64,000 bases of DNA, taken from assembly GCF_014898075.1 (NCBI RefSeq), contig NZ_CP062976.1:2418001-2482000 (forward strand), in the 5' to 3' direction. Numbering within the stretch: position 1 is the first letter of the stretch; every line of letters begins with the position of its first letter. Shown piece by piece: positions 8,660-16,488 of this stretch. The position numbers and the translations under genes were made by a program. The notes beneath the pieces are model-generated. The model saw nothing but the letters and a program-made list of their open reading frames with translations. It did no database searches and was not told where the DNA came from. Source of the DNA: Neisseria yangbaofengii (GTDB lineage: Bacteria; Pseudomonadota; Gammaproteobacteria; Burkholderiales; Neisseriaceae).

Positions 8660-8695
8660 TGCCGTCTGAAAACCTAACATAATGTTCAGACGGCC
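8660..8695. repeat. Inverted uptake-sequence pair before pyrH
   Basis: ATGCCGTCTGAAAA and TTCAGACGGCC are separated by a short loop. One arm carries the AT (meningococcal-type) dialect. Confidence 0.75.
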
Positions 8696-8725
8696 TCTGT
8701 AAACCCGTAAAGAAAAGGTATTCCC

Positions 8726-9445
8726 ATGACCCAGCAAGTAAAATACAAACGCGTATTATTGAAACTCTCAGGCGAAGCTCTGATGGGCAAAGATGCGTTC
8801 GGCATTAACCGCGACACCATCATGCAAATTGTCGGCCAAGTCAAAGAAATCGTTGATTTGGGCGTGCAAGTTGGTGTGGTGGTCGGCGGCGGTAATATTT
8901 TCCGCGGCGTATCCGCGCAAGCCGGCAGCATGGATCGTGCCACTGCCGACTACATGGGCATGATGGCCACCGTCATGAACGCCTTGGCTTTGAAAGACGC
9001 ATTCGAATCACTGGGCTTGAAAGCCCGTGTGCAATCTGCCTTGAGCATGCAGCAAATCGCCGAAACCTATGCCCGTCCGAAAGCTATCCAGTATTTGGAA
9101 GAGGGTAAAGTATTGATTTTTGCCGCCGGTACCGGTAACCCGTTCTTCACCACCGATACCGCCGCGGCTTTGCGTGGTGCGGAAATGAACTGCGACGTGA
9201 TGTTGAAAGCCACCAACGTGGACGGCGTGTACACTGCCGACCCGAAAAAAGATCCGTCGGCCACCCGCTACGAAACCATCACATTTGACGAAGCGTTGAA
9301 CAAAAATCTGAAAGTGATGGACGCCACCGCATTTGCCTTGTGCCGTGAACGCAAACTCAATATCGTCGTGTTCGGCATCGCTAAAGAAGGCGCGCTGAAA
9401 AACGTGATTTTAGGCGAAGACGAAGGCACATTGGTGCATTGTTAA
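8726..9445 (+). CDS. pyrH: UMP kinase
   Basis: The 239-residue enzyme phosphorylates UMP to UDP and forms a hexamer in the cytoplasm. The N-terminal nucleotide loop KLSGEALMG (residues 12-20), the glycine run VGGGNIFRG and the C-terminal [12 protein letters not shown] are family features. It belongs to the rpsB-tsf-pyrH-frr block, but here the usual next gene frr is displaced by an IS and a lipoprotein gene. Its terminator is the uptake-sequence hairpin into which the IS has inserted. Confidence 0.97.
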   Translation: MTQQVKYKRVLLKLSGEALMGKDAFGINRDTIMQIVGQVKEIVDLGVQVGVVVGGGNIFRGVSAQAGSMDRATADYMGMMATVMNALALKDAFESLGLKARVQSALSMQQIAETYARPKAIQYLEEGKVLIFAAGTGNPFFTTDTAAALRGAEMNCDVMLKATNVDGVYTADPKKDPSATRYETITFDEALNKNLKVMDATAFALCRERKLNIVVFGIAKEGALKNVILGEDEGTLVHC

Positions 9446-9498
9446 GCCGTTGTTGCATAGCTGAATGCTTCATGAAGAGAGGCCGTCTGAAAAAAATG

Positions 9499-9547
9499 AA
9501 CTGCACCCCAAAAGTTGGACACCCCTCCAACTTTAAAAGGTGCAGTT
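9499..9547 (+). promoter_or_regulatory. IS left-end hairpin over the orfA ribosome binding site
   Basis: AACTGCACC (9499-9507) pairs with GGTGCAGTT (9539-9547), and AAAGTTGGA pairs with TCCAACTTT inside it. The orfA AAAAGG sequence (9535-9540) lies at the 3' arm, six bases before the orfA ATG region. A transcript entering from outside would fold here and hide the site. The same structure is present in all three copies. Confidence 0.55.
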
Positions 9548-9552
9548 TTCTT

Positions 9553-9900
9553 ATGTCCAAATATAACCTACACTTCAAATACCGAGCCGTACTCCATTAT
9601 CACCAAGTGCACAGCCAACAGCGCACCGCAGAGCACTTCAACGTCTCGCGCACCCACCTGCGCCGTTGGATAGCCGCCTATCGCCAAGGCGGTATCGCCG
9701 CACTTCAACACCCGCAGGCTGCGTTTATGAAGACCAAACGCAAAAACCCGTTTATCGCCGACAAACCCGACCACGAAAAAACCCGGGCGGAACTGATTGA
9801 AGAGTTACGTTACATGAGGGCGGAGAACGACTACCTAAAGCACATGAAAGCCCTCAACGAAAAGAACGCCGCCAAAGCTGCGAAACCGTTCAAACGTTGA
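9553..9900 (+). CDS. IS3-family transposase OrfA, copy 1
   Basis: The 115-residue protein has an N-terminal helix-turn-helix (YHQVHSQQRTAEHFNVSRTH, about residues 15-34) that binds the IS ends. A C-terminal leucine/coiled region follows (ELIEELRYMRAENDYLKHMK), used for multimerisation. The start at 9553 lies just after the left-end hairpin. The stop overlaps the OrfB start (TTGA), so OrfB could arise by reinitiation or by a -1 frameshift; an AAAAG run at 9860-9864 is one possible slip site. Confidence 0.88.
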   Translation: MSKYNLHFKYRAVLHYHQVHSQQRTAEHFNVSRTHLRRWIAAYRQGGIAALQHPQAAFMKTKRKNPFIADKPDHEKTRAELIEELRYMRAENDYLKHMKALNEKNAAKAAKPFKR

Positions 9901-10697
9901 GAGCGAAGCACCCGCTGAAATATCTGCTGCACAGTGCCGGCATTCCCAAAAGCAGCTTTCATTACCATATCGGCAAAGCCGATCCCGATGCGGCGGCCAA
10001 AACCGCAGTAAGTGAAGTCTATCGCCGACACAAAGGCCGCTACGGTCATCGGCGGATTGCCGCCGTATTGTCATGGAACAAAAAGAAAGTGCAGCGCATT
10101 ATGGGTTTGTTGGGACTGAAAGCCAAAGTCCGCAGCAAAAAAGCCTACCGTCCGCAGGTAATAGGAGAGGCTTCGGATAATATTCTTAATCGTGAATTTA
10201 CTGCCGGCAAACCGGCAGACAAATGGCTGACCGATGTGACGGAGTTCAAATGCACAGACGGGAAGCTGTACTTATCGCCGATATCGGATGTGTTTAATCG
10301 GGAGATTGCGGCCTATTCTTTAAGCCGCAAAGCAAACAGTAAAATGGTGGCGCAAATGTTGGATAAAGCATTTGGCCGTCTGAAAGGCCAAACGCCGCTG
10401 CTGCATTCCGACCAGGGTGTGCTTTACCGCACCGGGGCTTATCGGGCGAAACTGGCTGGGAAAGGAATGGTGCAAAGCATGTCGCGCAAAGGAAATTGCC
10501 GGGACAATGCGCCGATGGAGCGTTTCTTCGGTACATTAAAAGAAGAGAGCTTCTATCAGGAAGGTGCGTTGTCGGTGGCAGAGCTGACAGAGGTAATAGA
10601 TGATTACATACATTACTACAATCATGAGCGGATTAGTTTAAACTTAAAAAAGCTGAGTCCTGTCGGCTACAGAACCCAGCTTGAAAAGGCTGTTTGA
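9897..10697 (+). CDS. IS3-family transposase OrfB (DDE integrase), copy 1
   Basis: The 266-residue frame opens at TTG 9897, overlapping OrfA by four bases. An HTH_21-like segment (RRHKGRYGHRRIAAVL) is followed by the rve integrase core. Catalytic acidic residues are visible in KWLTDVTEF, LLHSDQGVLY and MERFFGTLKEE (D, D, E). In IS3 elements the active protein is usually an OrfAB fusion. The frame is intact, so this copy may be active. Confidence 0.88.
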   Translation: MRAKHPLKYLLHSAGIPKSSFHYHIGKADPDAAAKTAVSEVYRRHKGRYGHRRIAAVLSWNKKKVQRIMGLLGLKAKVRSKKAYRPQVIGEASDNILNREFTAGKPADKWLTDVTEFKCTDGKLYLSPISDVFNREIAAYSLSRKANSKMVAQMLDKAFGRLKGQTPLLHSDQGVLYRTGAYRAKLAGKGMVQSMSRKGNCRDNAPMERFFGTLKEESFYQEGALSVAELTEVIDDYIHYYNHERISLNLKKLSPVGYRTQLEKAV

Positions 10698-10772
10698 GAA
10701 AGATTCTTAACTTGTCCAAGTATTGGGGGGCAGTTCAAAATTCAGACGGCCTTTTTGAATCATTTCGTTTTA

Positions 10773-11252
10773 TTATTTTGGTAGGACTTTATCACAGTTA
10801 CCAGGTGTCGCCATATTTAGACGAGAGATTGCGGCTTTCCCTGTTGCTTCATCTACTTGTTCCAAATTTGCACCGCCAACAAAGGCTCCCATTTTGATAT
10901 ATTGGCGAACGAAATAATTTTTACCGGCATCGGTATTAATTGTTAAGTGATTTTCTGAAAACTCTGATTCAGTAGATAATTTATGAGGTTGATTACCAGT
11001 AACCTCTCTATAAAAGAAGACTTTATCTGCAGATTGACCCAAGCATTCGCCATCTACCCAGATATCTTTTTTCAATGCTTTTCCAACAAAACTGTCTCGA
11101 TAAACATATAAACCTGCATTTCCTTCTGACGGTTTGTTAAATTCTTTGGCTTTATTAGAAGCAGTTGCATCTGCCATGCTTACAGATGCGCAGCCGCTTA
11201 GGATAGATAAAGTGAGACTTACTGCAATCATACTATTCAGTAAAATTTTCAT
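10773..11252 (-). CDS. DUF2846-type lipoprotein
   Basis: The 159-residue protein has a lipoprotein signal peptide ending at the lipobox LSGC (Cys about residue 21). The remainder has the beta-rich pattern GLYVYRDSFVGKALKKDIWV and a later GKNYFVRQYI of DUF2846 proteins. Their role is unknown; membrane anchoring by acylation is predicted. It lies on the opposite strand between pyrH and frr, which are normally neighbours, and its codon usage is more AT-rich than the flanking genes. It may be a later insertion into this block. Confidence 0.75.
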   Translation of the reverse strand: MKILLNSMIAVSLTLSILSGCASVSMADATASNKAKEFNKPSEGNAGLYVYRDSFVGKALKKDIWVDGECLGQSADKVFFYREVTGNQPHKLSTESEFSENHLTINTDAGKNYFVRQYIKMGAFVGGANLEQVDEATGKAAISRLNMATPGNCDKVLPK

Positions 11253-11584
11253 ACTATTTCCTTTATTAGGTGAAGATTTTTTAGGTTATTCTACATGTTG
11301 AGTAGTAAATCGATAATATATGTAAAAAATATTTTCCAAAATAAACATTATAGAAGGTTTAAATAGTGTACAGAAGACATTCAGATGAATAGACAAAGAT
11401 GCACATCAAAACTTAATTGTTAAATATCGGTTAAAAAACAAGGCCGTCTGAACGGTTTGGCTTGTCGGAATGCTTGATTAACGGTACTATTCAACGTTAT
11501 TAAGCCGATTTGTGCGCCCAAAAAGCGTGTTTCAGACGGCCTGAGTCCTTATCTGTTTGATTTTAATAATAAGTGAGCTAAGAA
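11253..11584. other. Intergenic region before frr
   Basis: This AT-rich stretch holds the promoter region of the minus-strand lipoprotein gene (an A/T-rich stretch at 11300-11350). Two uptake sequences in opposite orientation near 11441 and 11533 are about 80 bases apart. I see no further gene. Confidence 0.6.
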
Positions 11585-12142
11585 ATGATTAGTGATATTC
11601 AAAAAACCGCTGAAAGCAAAATGCAGCGGTCGTTGGAAGTGTTGAAGGAAAACCTGTCTAAAGTCCGCACCGGCCGTGCGCATACCGGCTTATTGGATCA
11701 AGTGGAAGTGGAATATTGGGGCAGCATGGTACCGGTGAGCCAAGTGGCCAACGTGACTTTGATCGATTCGCGTACCATCGGTGTGAAACCGTTTGAAAGC
11801 AATATGGCAGCCAAAGTGGAAAAAGCGATTCGCGATTCTAATTTGGGTCTGAACCCTGCGGCGGTAGGCGATTTGATTCGCGTGCCTATGCCGATGTTGA
11901 CCGAAGAGCGCCGTAAAGATTTGATTAAAGTCGTGCGCAGCGAAGCCGAAGAAGGCCGCGTGTCTATCCGCAATGTGCGCCGCGATGCCAATGACCACAT
12001 CAAAAAATTATTGAAAGACAAAGGAGTACCGGAAGATGATGCGCGCCGTGGTGAAGAAGCGGTGCAGAAACTGACCGACAAATACATCGCCGAAGTAGAC
12101 AAAACCCTGGCTGCCAAAGAAGAAGATTTGATGGCTATCTAA
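11585..12142 (+). CDS. frr: Ribosome recycling factor
   Basis: The 185-residue protein dismantles the post-termination ribosome with EF-G. It has the usual length and the family sequences [15 protein letters not shown] and [20 protein letters not shown]. It forms a three-helix bundle with a beta/alpha/beta insertion. It starts the run frr-uppS-cdsA with short spacings. Confidence 0.98.
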   Translation: MISDIQKTAESKMQRSLEVLKENLSKVRTGRAHTGLLDQVEVEYWGSMVPVSQVANVTLIDSRTIGVKPFESNMAAKVEKAIRDSNLGLNPAAVGDLIRVPMPMLTEERRKDLIKVVRSEAEEGRVSIRNVRRDANDHIKKLLKDKGVPEDDARRGEEAVQKLTDKYIAEVDKTLAAKEEDLMAI

Positions 12143-12216
12143 ATCCTGATTTCAGGATTTGAAACAGGCGGGGCGGTTGGCTCTGTCTTTGCGGTCTTTC
12201 TTCCAATGAGGCAAAC

Positions 12217-12963
12217 ATGAACAGCAGTACGCAAACAATTTTGGCGCATACCGACGTGCCACGTCACATTGCCGTGATTATGGACGGTAACGGACGCTGG
12301 GCAAAAAAACGCTTTCTGCCCCGTGTAATGGGGCATAAACGCGGTCTTGATGCGCTTGAAACCATGGTGAAGCATTGTGCCGAAAGGGGCGTGCAATACC
12401 TGACCGTGTTTGCCTTTTCAACGGAAAACTGGCGCCGCCCCGAAGATGAAGTTTCTTTTCTGATGGGGCTGTTTTTGCAGGCTTTGCAAAAGCAGGTGAA
12501 GCGGTTGCACGAAAACAATATGCGCTTGAAAATTATCGGCAGCCGCGAACGGTTTCATGCCGATATCGTGGCGGGCATTGAAGCGGCCGAAGCGCTGACG
12601 GCCGGCAATACCGGCCTGACCTTAAGCATCGCTGCCGATTACGGCGGCCGCTGGGATATTTTGCAGGCGGCCAACAAAGTGATGGCCGAAGGCCATAGCG
12701 AAATCACCGAAGCGCTCATCAGCCGCCATTTGATGCTGGGCGATGCGCCCGAGCCGGATTTGTTTATCCGCACCGGCGGCGAAACCCGCATCAGCAATTT
12801 CCTATTGTGGCAGATGGCTTATGCCGAGCTGTATTTTACCGATGTGTTGTGGCCGGATTTCGACGAAAAAGCCTTAAGCGCGGCCATCGCATCTTTCCAA
12901 AAACGCGAACGCCGTTTCGGACGCACTTCCGAGCAATTGCCGGTAGAGCAGCAAAGGGGTTGA
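12217..12963 (+). CDS. uppS: Undecaprenyl diphosphate synthase
   Basis: The 248-residue cis-prenyltransferase makes the C55 lipid carrier for peptidoglycan and lipopolysaccharide. Signature residues are visible: HIAVIMDGNGRWAKKR (catalytic Asp in MDGNGRW) near the N-terminus, and the C-terminal PDLFIRTGGETRISNFLLWQ. It stops four bases before cdsA, indicating translational coupling. Confidence 0.97.
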   Translation: MNSSTQTILAHTDVPRHIAVIMDGNGRWAKKRFLPRVMGHKRGLDALETMVKHCAERGVQYLTVFAFSTENWRRPEDEVSFLMGLFLQALQKQVKRLHENNMRLKIIGSRERFHADIVAGIEAAEALTAGNTGLTLSIAADYGGRWDILQAANKVMAEGHSEITEALISRHLMLGDAPEPDLFIRTGGETRISNFLLWQMAYAELYFTDVLWPDFDEKALSAAIASFQKRERRFGRTSEQLPVEQQRG

Positions 12964-12967
12964 AACG

Positions 12968-13765
12968 ATGTTGAAACAACGAATCCTTACCGCACTGGTG
13001 TTGCTGCCTGTGATGTTGGTCATGCTGTTTTATGCACCTGACGGCCTGTGGGCGGCATTCAGCGGTCTGATTGCACTGGTAGCTCTGTGGGAATATGCCC
13101 GCATGAGCGGTTTGAGCAAAATCCAAATCAACCATTTCATCGTCGCCGGCCTGATTTTCGGCATCGTTGCCTATTTGGGCGATTGGAAACTGCCAAACGT
13201 GGTGTGGTATGCCGTGTTGGCGTTTTGGCTGCTGATTATGCCGCTGTGGCTGAAGAATAAATGGAAGCTCAAAGGAGGCTGGCAAGCGTATGCCGCCGGC
13301 TGGATGTTGATGCTACCGTTTTGGTATGCCTTGGTCGATTTGCGCCCAAGCCCTGAAAGCGCCGTGCCGCTGCTGGCGGTGATGGGTTTGGTGTGGGTGG
13401 CCGATATTTTCGCCTATTTCACCGGCAAGGCATTCGGTAAAAACAAAATCGCGCCAACCATCAGCCCGGGGAAAAGCTGGGAAGGTGCTATCGGCGGCGC
13501 AGTGTGCGTGACTTTGTACATGACTTGGGTATGGTATGCGGATTGGCTGGCGTTTGAAACCGGTTGGCCGAATGTGCTGTTAATCGGTTTTGTGTTGACC
13601 GTGGTCGGCGTGTGCGGCGATTTGCTGGAAAGCTGGCTCAAGCGCGCGGCCGGCATGAAAGACAGCAGCAACCTTTTGCCCGGCCACGGCGGTGTGTTCG
13701 ACCGTGTGGACAGTCTGATTGCCGTCTTGAGCGTGTATGCCGCCATGATGGCGATTTTGAATTAA
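12968..13765 (+). CDS. cdsA: Phosphatidate cytidylyltransferase
   Basis: The 265-residue integral membrane enzyme makes CDP-diacylglycerol from phosphatidate and CTP. About eight hydrophobic segments are apparent. The family signature is seen near the C-terminus in KDSSNLLPGHGGVFDRVDS, with the Asp residues expected to bind metal. It follows uppS directly and ends at an uptake-sequence terminator. Confidence 0.96.
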   Translation: MLKQRILTALVLLPVMLVMLFYAPDGLWAAFSGLIALVALWEYARMSGLSKIQINHFIVAGLIFGIVAYLGDWKLPNVVWYAVLAFWLLIMPLWLKNKWKLKGGWQAYAAGWMLMLPFWYALVDLRPSPESAVPLLAVMGLVWVADIFAYFTGKAFGKNKIAPTISPGKSWEGAIGGAVCVTLYMTWVWYADWLAFETGWPNVLLIGFVLTVVGVCGDLLESWLKRAAGMKDSSNLLPGHGGVFDRVDSLIAVLSVYAAMMAILN

Positions 13766-13810
13766 AGGCCGTCTGAACTGAAAACATACAGATAATTTTC
13801 AGACGGCCTT
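13764..13810 (+). terminator. cdsA uptake-sequence terminator
   Basis: AAAGGCCGTCTGAA and TTCAGACGGCCTT are inverted, with a loop of about 20 bases overlapping the end of cdsA. A second, tighter pair follows at 13849-13875. Confidence 0.8.
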
Positions 13811-13848
13811 CATTTTAAAAATATTTAAAGCAGCGAACATTTTATTCT

Positions 13849-13875
13849 ATGCCGTCTGAACGTTTCAGACGGCCT
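13849..13875. repeat. Tight inverted uptake-sequence pair before dxr
   Basis: ATGCCGTCTGAA-CG-TTCAGACGGCC with a two-to-four base loop, 17 bases before the dxr start. Confidence 0.8.
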
Positions 13876-13891
13876 AAGCAGAAATCAAACC

Positions 13892-15076
13892 ATGACCACA
13901 CAAATTCTCACCATTTTAGGCAGCACCGGCAGCATCGGTGCCAGCACCTTAGACGTGGTTGCGCGCCACCCTGACAAATTCCGCGTTTTCGCGCTGGCAG
14001 GGCATAAACAGGTTGAGAAATTGGCGGCGCAATGTGTGCAATTTGCACCTGAATATGCGGTGGCGGCCGATGGCGGGTATGCTGCGAAGCTGCAAAATTT
14101 GCTGCAAGCCAAGGGTTGTAAAACCCAAGTGTTGCACGGTGCGCAAGCCTTAATTGATGTAGCGAGTGATGAGCAGGTCAGCGGCGTGATGTGCGCAATT
14201 GTTGGTGCGGCCGGCCTGCCTTCCGCTTTGGCGGCGGCGCAAAAAGGCAAAACCATTTATCTGGCCAACAAAGAAACCTTGGTCGTATCCGGTGCGTTGT
14301 TTATGGAAACCGCCAAGGCCAATGGCGCGACCGTGTTGCCAATCGACAGCGAACACAATGCCATTTTCCAAGTATTGCCGCGTGATTATCAAGGCCGTCT
14401 GAACGAGCACGGCATCCAATCGATTATTCTCACCGCTTCCGGCGGCCCGTTTCTTGAAACTGATTTGGCCGCGTTTGACAGCATCACGCCGGCGCAAGCG
14501 GTGAAGCATCCGAATTGGAGCATGGGGCAGAAAATTTCGGTGGACTCCGCCTCGATGATGAACAAAGGCTTGGAGCTGATCGAGGCGCATTGGCTGTTTA
14601 ATTGTCCGCCGGATAAGCTCGAAGTGGTGATTCACCCGCAGTCCGTTATTCACAGTATGGTGCGTTATCTCGACGGATCGGTGTTGGCGCAAATGGGCAA
14701 TCCCGATATGCGTACGCCGATTGCCTATTGCTTGGGCTTGCCCGAGCGCATTGAATCCGGCGTGAGCGCGTTGGATTTCGGCAGCTTGTCGGCCTTAACC
14801 TTTAAAGAGCCTGATTTCAACCGTTTTCCGTGTTTGAAGCTGGCCTACGATGCCATGCGTGCCGGCGGTGCGGCGCCTTGCGTGTTGAACGCTGCCAACG
14901 AAATCGCCGTGGCTGCGTTTTTAGACGGCAAAATCCGTTTTACCGATATTGCCAAAGTGGTGGCCGATTGTTTGGCGCATAATGTTTCAGACGGCCTCTG
15001 CGATATTGAAAGCCTGTTGGCACAAGATGCATACACACGCATTCAAGCGCAAGAATGCATTGACCGTTTAAAATAA
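13892..15076 (+). CDS. dxr: 1-deoxy-D-xylulose 5-phosphate reductoisomerase
   Basis: The 394-residue enzyme converts DXP to MEP with NADPH, the committed step of non-mevalonate isoprenoid synthesis. The NADPH loop [11 protein letters not shown] is at residues 8-18. Metal and substrate residues are in [12 protein letters not shown] and [18 protein letters not shown]. Two uptake sequences lie inside the reading frame (near 14393 and 14987). It feeds uppS function encoded just upstream. Confidence 0.98.
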   Translation: MTTQILTILGSTGSIGASTLDVVARHPDKFRVFALAGHKQVEKLAAQCVQFAPEYAVAADGGYAAKLQNLLQAKGCKTQVLHGAQALIDVASDEQVSGVMCAIVGAAGLPSALAAAQKGKTIYLANKETLVVSGALFMETAKANGATVLPIDSEHNAIFQVLPRDYQGRLNEHGIQSIILTASGGPFLETDLAAFDSITPAQAVKHPNWSMGQKISVDSASMMNKGLELIEAHWLFNCPPDKLEVVIHPQSVIHSMVRYLDGSVLAQMGNPDMRTPIAYCLGLPERIESGVSALDFGSLSALTFKEPDFNRFPCLKLAYDAMRAGGAAPCVLNAANEIAVAAFLDGKIRFTDIAKVVADCLAHNVSDGLCDIESLLAQDAYTRIQAQECIDRLK

Positions 15077-15077
15077 T

Positions 15078-15113
15078 GTTCAGACGGCATCCTTTGATTA
15101 AGGCCGTCTGAAC
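15078..15113 (+). terminator. dxr uptake-sequence terminator
   Basis: GTTCAGACGGCAT and AGGCCGTCTGAAC form an inverted pair just after the dxr stop. One arm is of the AT dialect. Confidence 0.75.
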
Positions 15114-15143
15114 ACACAACATCAAAACATCAGGGGGATTTTT

Positions 15144-16484
15144 TTGCAAACCTTATTAGCATTTGTCGTTGCGATTCTGATTCTGGTCAGCCTGCACGAA
15201 TTCGGCCATTACATTGTGGCGCGTTGGTGCGGCGTGAAAGTATTGCGCTTTTCTGTCGGTTTCGGTAAGCCGTTTCTGACCAAAAAACGCGGCGACACCG
15301 AATGGTGTTTGGCTCCGATTCCGTTGGGCGGCTATGTCAAAATGGTCGATACGCGCGAAGGTAATGTGCCGGAACAAGACTTGCCTTATGCCTTCGATAA
15401 ACAGCATCCGGCAAAGAAAATCGCCATTGTCGCTGCCGGCCCGCTAACCAATTTGGCCTTGGCGGTATTGCTGTATGGCTTGAGTTTCTCTTTCGGCGTC
15501 ACCGAAATCCGTCCGTATGTCGGCATGGTTGAACCGGCCAGTATCGCTGCCAAAGCAGGATTCCGGCCGGGCGATAAAATCCAATCGGTCAACGGCACTG
15601 TTGTCGGGGAGTGGGGTGATGCCCAAACCGAAATCATTTTGAACGTGGAGGCAGGTAAGGTGGACGTGGCCGTTCAGACAGCTTCCGGTCAAGAAGCGAC
15701 ACGTGTGATTGACGCTGCCGGTACACAGGAAGCGGGTAAAATTGCGAAAAATAACGGCAACATCGGTCTGTGGCCTTTTAAAATCACCAACTATGTCGGA
15801 TTTGTGCAAGAAGGCAGCCCGGCCGAGCAAGCCGGTTTGAAGGAGGGTGATAAGCTGATCAGTGCCGATGGCCGTGAAATCGGCGAATGGGCGGTTTGGG
15901 CGGAATTGTTCCGCGACAGTCCGGGCAAGAAGCTGGGCGTGGTGTATGAGCGCAACGGCCAAACCTTTCAGACAGCCTTACGCCCGAATACAGTAGAATT
16001 GAAAGACGGTACCTTGGTCGGTCGCGTTGGCATAGCCGCTCAGCACGATGAAGTGTGGGACAAGCAGGTTCGCTTCCAATATACGCCGTCGGTTGGTAAA
16101 GCCTTTCAAATGGGTTGGGATAAAATGGTCGGCTATTCGGCCACCACCTTGAAATTTTTCGGTAAGCTGATTACCGGCAACGCTTCGGCCAGCCATGTTT
16201 CCGGGCCGTTGACGATTGCAGACGTCGCCGGTCGTTCGGCTTCTTTGGGCTTGCAGAGTTATTTGGAATTTTTGGCCTTGGTCAGCATCAGTTTGGGTAT
16301 TCTCAACTTGCTGCCGGTGCCTGTTTTAGACGGCGGGCACTTGGTGTATTATACCGCCGAATGGATACGCGGAAGGCCGTTGAGCGAGCGCATTCAGTCC
16401 ATCGGTTTACGATTCGGTCTGGCTGCCATGCTGATGTTGATGGCAGTGGCGTTCTTTAATGATATTAATCGTTTGTTTGGATAA
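15144..16484 (+). CDS. rseP: Site-2 protease RseP
   Basis: The 446-residue intramembrane zinc protease cleaves membrane-bound regulators such as anti-sigma factors and remnant signal peptides. The zinc motif HEFGH is at residues 19-23 in the first transmembrane segment. The partner motif [13 protein letters not shown] is near residue 400. Two PDZ domains lie between ([17 protein letters not shown] and [16 protein letters not shown]). The start is TTG at 15144 after AGGGGG, since no in-frame ATG fits the N-terminus. It lies four bases upstream of bamA. Confidence 0.96.
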   Translation: MQTLLAFVVAILILVSLHEFGHYIVARWCGVKVLRFSVGFGKPFLTKKRGDTEWCLAPIPLGGYVKMVDTREGNVPEQDLPYAFDKQHPAKKIAIVAAGPLTNLALAVLLYGLSFSFGVTEIRPYVGMVEPASIAAKAGFRPGDKIQSVNGTVVGEWGDAQTEIILNVEAGKVDVAVQTASGQEATRVIDAAGTQEAGKIAKNNGNIGLWPFKITNYVGFVQEGSPAEQAGLKEGDKLISADGREIGEWAVWAELFRDSPGKKLGVVYERNGQTFQTALRPNTVELKDGTLVGRVGIAAQHDEVWDKQVRFQYTPSVGKAFQMGWDKMVGYSATTLKFFGKLITGNASASHVSGPLTIADVAGRSASLGLQSYLEFLALVSISLGILNLLPVPVLDGGHLVYYTAEWIRGRPLSERIQSIGLRFGLAAMLMLMAVAFFNDINRLFG

Positions 16485-16488
16485 TTGT

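Larger units (their letters stand above)
8302..8725. other. tsf-pyrH intergenic region
   Basis: The 424 bases hold the tsf terminator, an inverted uptake pair, the short Correia-like element and a second inverted uptake pair (8660-8695) just before pyrH. I see no gene. Confidence 0.75.
9497..10737 (+). mobile_element. IS3-family insertion sequence, copy 1
   Basis: The 1,241-bp element begins TGAACTGCACCCCAAAAGTT and ends with the near-inverse ACTTGTCCAAGTATTGGGGG plus CAGTTCA. It has two overlapping reading frames, a helix-turn-helix OrfA and a DDE integrase OrfB, as in the IS3 family (IS150-like organisation). A 3-bp AAA flanks both ends as target duplication, although neighbouring A residues make the exact boundary uncertain. 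It is nearly identical to the copy at 22050 and slightly diverged from the copy at 38391. Confidence 0.92.
9481..10752. terminator. pyrH uptake-sequence terminator split by IS copy 1
   Basis: The left arm AGGCCGTCTGAAAAAA (ending 9496) and right arm AAATTCAGACGGCC (starting 10738) rejoin, after removing the IS and one AAA, to a perfect uptake-sequence hairpin. The IS lies in the loop. Confidence 0.85.

Noticed and set aside
9439-9552. A longer start for OrfA of IS copy 1 reaching into the pyrH region
   Set aside because: The extension crosses the IS end and is absent in the other copies, where the frame still starts at the common ATG.
10694-10897. A 67-residue frame after IS copy 1
   Set aside because: It starts in the IS right end and overlaps the lipoprotein gene on the other strand; chance frame.
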